This document shows, piece after piece, positions 22,111-23,205 of a stretch of 23,205 bases of DNA. Numbering within the stretch: position 1 is the stretch's first letter; each line of letters opens with the position of its first letter. This DNA comes from DATECU01 sp035286745. GTDB taxonomy: Bacteria; Acidobacteriota; Vicinamibacteria; Fen-336. Location: the NCBI GenBank assembly GCA_035286745.1, contig DATECU010000199.1:1-23205 (forward strand), written 5' to 3'. The translations under genes were made by a program, and so were the position numbers. The notes under the pieces are model-generated. The model had not been told where the DNA came from, searched no databases, and worked only from the letters and a program-made list of their open reading frames with translations.

Positions 22111-22798
22111 GGCGCTTCCCCGCCTCCGCTTCCTGGGGCAGCACCCGGAAGGAGATGACGCCGCGGGGCCGCAGGCCCTGGTCGGCCCGGGCCGCGTCGT
22201 CCTGAGCCCAGGCCGCGCGGCGCTGGCGGCGGTCGTAGACGCCCTCGCCCGAAGCCCCGGCGCGATGGGCCCCCTGCGGCACCTTCGCCTGCTCGCCCTT
22301 CTTGATCTTCTCCTGGATCTTCATCACCGCGGCCAGCAGACCCTCCGGCGAGGGCGGACAGCCCGGGACATAGACGTCCACCGGCACCACCTCGTCGATC
22401 CCCTGCATGACGTGATAGGACCGGTAGAAGCCCCCGGAGGATGCGCACACGCCCATGGAGATGACCCACTTGGGCTCCGGCATCTGATCGTAGATGGTGC
22501 GGAGCACCGGGCCCAGCTTGTCGGGGATGGTGCCGGCCACGAAGAGGAGGTCGGCCTGGCGGGGGGAAAAGCGCAGCACCTCGGCGCCGAAGCGGGCGAT
22601 GTCGTAGTGGGAAGCCGAGAGGGCCATGAACTCGATGGCACAGCAGGCGGTGCCGAAGGGCATGGGCCAGAGCGAGGACTTGCGGCCCCACTTCACCACC
22701 GCGTCCAGGGTGGTGGTGATGACGTCCCCGCCGGCGTGGACCCCGGCGTAGGCCGTGGGGTCCAGCATTTTCCCCTTGAAGATGTCGAGGAGTCCCAT
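22103..22798 (-). CDS. nuoB: NADH-quinone oxidoreductase subunit B (N2 cluster)
   Basis: The 231-residue protein has the N2 [4Fe-4S] ligands Cys52 and Cys53 (GTACCAIEFMA), Cys118 (GVCASSGG) and Cys147 (VPGCPPSPEG), the last iron-sulfur centre before quinone. Start ATG 22798 has AGGTAGG about 8 nt upstream. About 60 C-terminal residues beyond the core (from GEQAKVPQGAHR) are charged, Ala/Arg-rich and not typical of NuoB. They may be a lineage-specific tail. nuoA, which normally precedes nuoB, is absent; a divergent gene starts 193 bp upstream instead. nuoB is therefore the first gene of this partial operon. Confidence 0.95.
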   Translation of the reverse strand: MGLLDIFKGKMLDPTAYAGVHAGGDVITTTLDAVVKWGRKSSLWPMPFGTACCAIEFMALSASHYDIARFGAEVLRFSPRQADLLFVAGTIPDKLGPVLRTIYDQMPEPKWVISMGVCASSGGFYRSYHVMQGIDEVVPVDVYVPGCPPSPEGLLAAVMKIQEKIKKGEQAKVPQGAHRAGASGEGVYDRRQRRAAWAQDDAARADQGLRPRGVISFRVLPQEAEAGKRHG

Positions 22799-22917
22799 GA
22801 GTGGAACCTACCTTGTCCGGTGCGCTCTGGCAAAGCGTGTCGTTTCAAGACGTTCCGCCCACTCGGCCGAGGGGCGGCACCTGCCCAGCCGGGAAGCAGA
22901 CGCGCCAGCAGTGACGG

Positions 22918-22923
22918 ATCATA
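22918..22923 (-). promoter_or_regulatory. Candidate nuoB operon -10 element
   Basis: TATGAT on the minus strand matches the -10 consensus at 5 of 6 positions and would give a leader of about 110 nt before nuoB. The -35 (TGGCGA at 17-bp spacing) is poor. It is the best candidate in the 192-bp divergent spacer. Confidence 0.3.
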
Positions 22924-22951
22924 CCCCAAGGTCCTCAGGCTCGCCATCGCT

Positions 22952-22981
22952 TTGACAGGGGTCGCTCACCGCGGGTAGCCT
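22952..22981 (+). promoter_or_regulatory. Promoter of the right-edge gene (TTGACA, N18, TAGCCT)
   Basis: A perfect -35, TTGACA at 22952-22957, is followed after 18 nt by TAGCCT. The predicted transcript start (about 22988) lies almost at the GTG start codon (22991), which has no Shine-Dalgarno sequence. This suggests leaderless translation. Confidence 0.4.
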
Positions 22982-22990
22982 CGCCTCCTC

Positions 22991-23205
22991 GTGGAAGAGA
23001 AGAGCGCCGTTTGGCAGCGGGGGCTGATCTGGGTGCAGGCGCAGCTTCCCCAGTTCGTGCTCCCCAGGCCTCTCGACCCGGACGACATCTTGCCTCTCAA
23101 GGTGCTGGGAGAGCTGGCGCGGACTGCCGATCTGCTGTGCCGGCGCAGAGATCTCCCCGGCGAAGCGGGGGCCCGATCCCGGGCCCTACTGGAGTTCGCC
23201 TGGGA
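22991..23205 (+). CDS. Unrecognised protein, N-terminal part; runs off the right edge
   Basis: Seventy-one codons are visible from GTG 22991, open to the edge. The reading is VEEKSAVWQRGLIWVQAQ, then LPQFVLPRPLDPDD, ILPLKVLGELARTADLLCRR and, at the edge, ARSRALLEFAW. The third codon positions are strongly G/C and the composition is that of a soluble, mostly helical protein, so it is very likely a real gene. The LGELARTADLL and ALLEFAW segments remind me of helical domains of unknown function in actinobacteria and myxobacteria (DUF6895-like), from memory only. It is divergent from nuoB. No function is proposed. Confidence 0.6.
   Translation, partial: MEEKSAVWQRGLIWVQAQLPQFVLPRPLDPDDILPLKVLGELARTADLLCRRRDLPGEAGARSRALLEFAW

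Overview
The window is a very GC-rich, gene-dense bacterial chromosome segment. The best guess at the organism is a soil or sediment member of Acidobacteriota, held with moderate confidence. The reasons are an ECF sigma factor of the TIGR02999-like type translationally coupled to a large Ser/Thr kinase with a TPR-like C-terminus, secreted RCC1-type repeat proteins, a NuoCD fusion, and purine-rich ACCACAGAG-type intergenic repeats. Myxococcota or a related deep lineage is not excluded. No rRNA, tRNA, CRISPR array, insertion sequence or phage gene was seen.

Layout. (1) 1-4113: two divergent pairs. On the minus strand, an NH3-dependent NAD+ synthase-like protein is followed 2 nt later by a glutamine-dependent asparagine synthase that runs off the left edge. 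On the plus strand, a secreted SGNH-type hydrolase overlaps an AMP-forming acyl-CoA/acyl-ACP ligase by ATGA. Together they look like the edge of a surface-polymer or small-molecule cluster. (2) 4196-4947: a Phd/VapC toxin-antitoxin operon with its own AT-richer promoter and four GTCA repeats at exact 9-bp spacing. (3) 5138-8797: a CDP-alcohol phosphatidyltransferase, a secreted subtilisin-like protease (TTG start) and a leucine-carboxyl-methyltransferase-type SAM enzyme. (4) 8798-10640: gene-poor, with one small lipoprotein and two apparent fossils of secreted proteins (a ribosome-binding site and signal peptide with nothing convincing behind).

(5) 10641-14429: the most unusual part, two tandem paralogous secreted proteins of 570 and 571 residues. 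Each has a signal peptide, exactly 14 RCC1-like blades of about 37 residues, and the same C-terminal tail, IFKDGF. In both, only blade 8 is 39 residues long with a different first strand, so the array divides as 7+7. This is best explained as two seven-bladed propellers in one chain, and the architecture predates the gene duplication. Each blade has two cysteines, and most variation falls at two short loop sites. (6) 14440-17693: convergent to these, an ECF sigma factor and membrane Ser/Thr kinase pair (4-bp overlap), with a perfect hyphenated palindrome upstream.

(7) 17890-22798: an incomplete complex I operon in the order nuoB-nuoCD-nuoG-nuoI. nuoE/F and nuoH are missing from their usual places, and those gaps hold ACCACAGAG-type repeats. 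(8) 22991 to the right edge: the start of an unrecognised, probably leaderless gene divergent from nuoB.

The respiratory peripheral-arm genes, the signalling pair and the secreted propellers are neighbours, but nothing in the sequence proves they act together. Family assignments come from visible motifs and memory of the families; no database search was possible.
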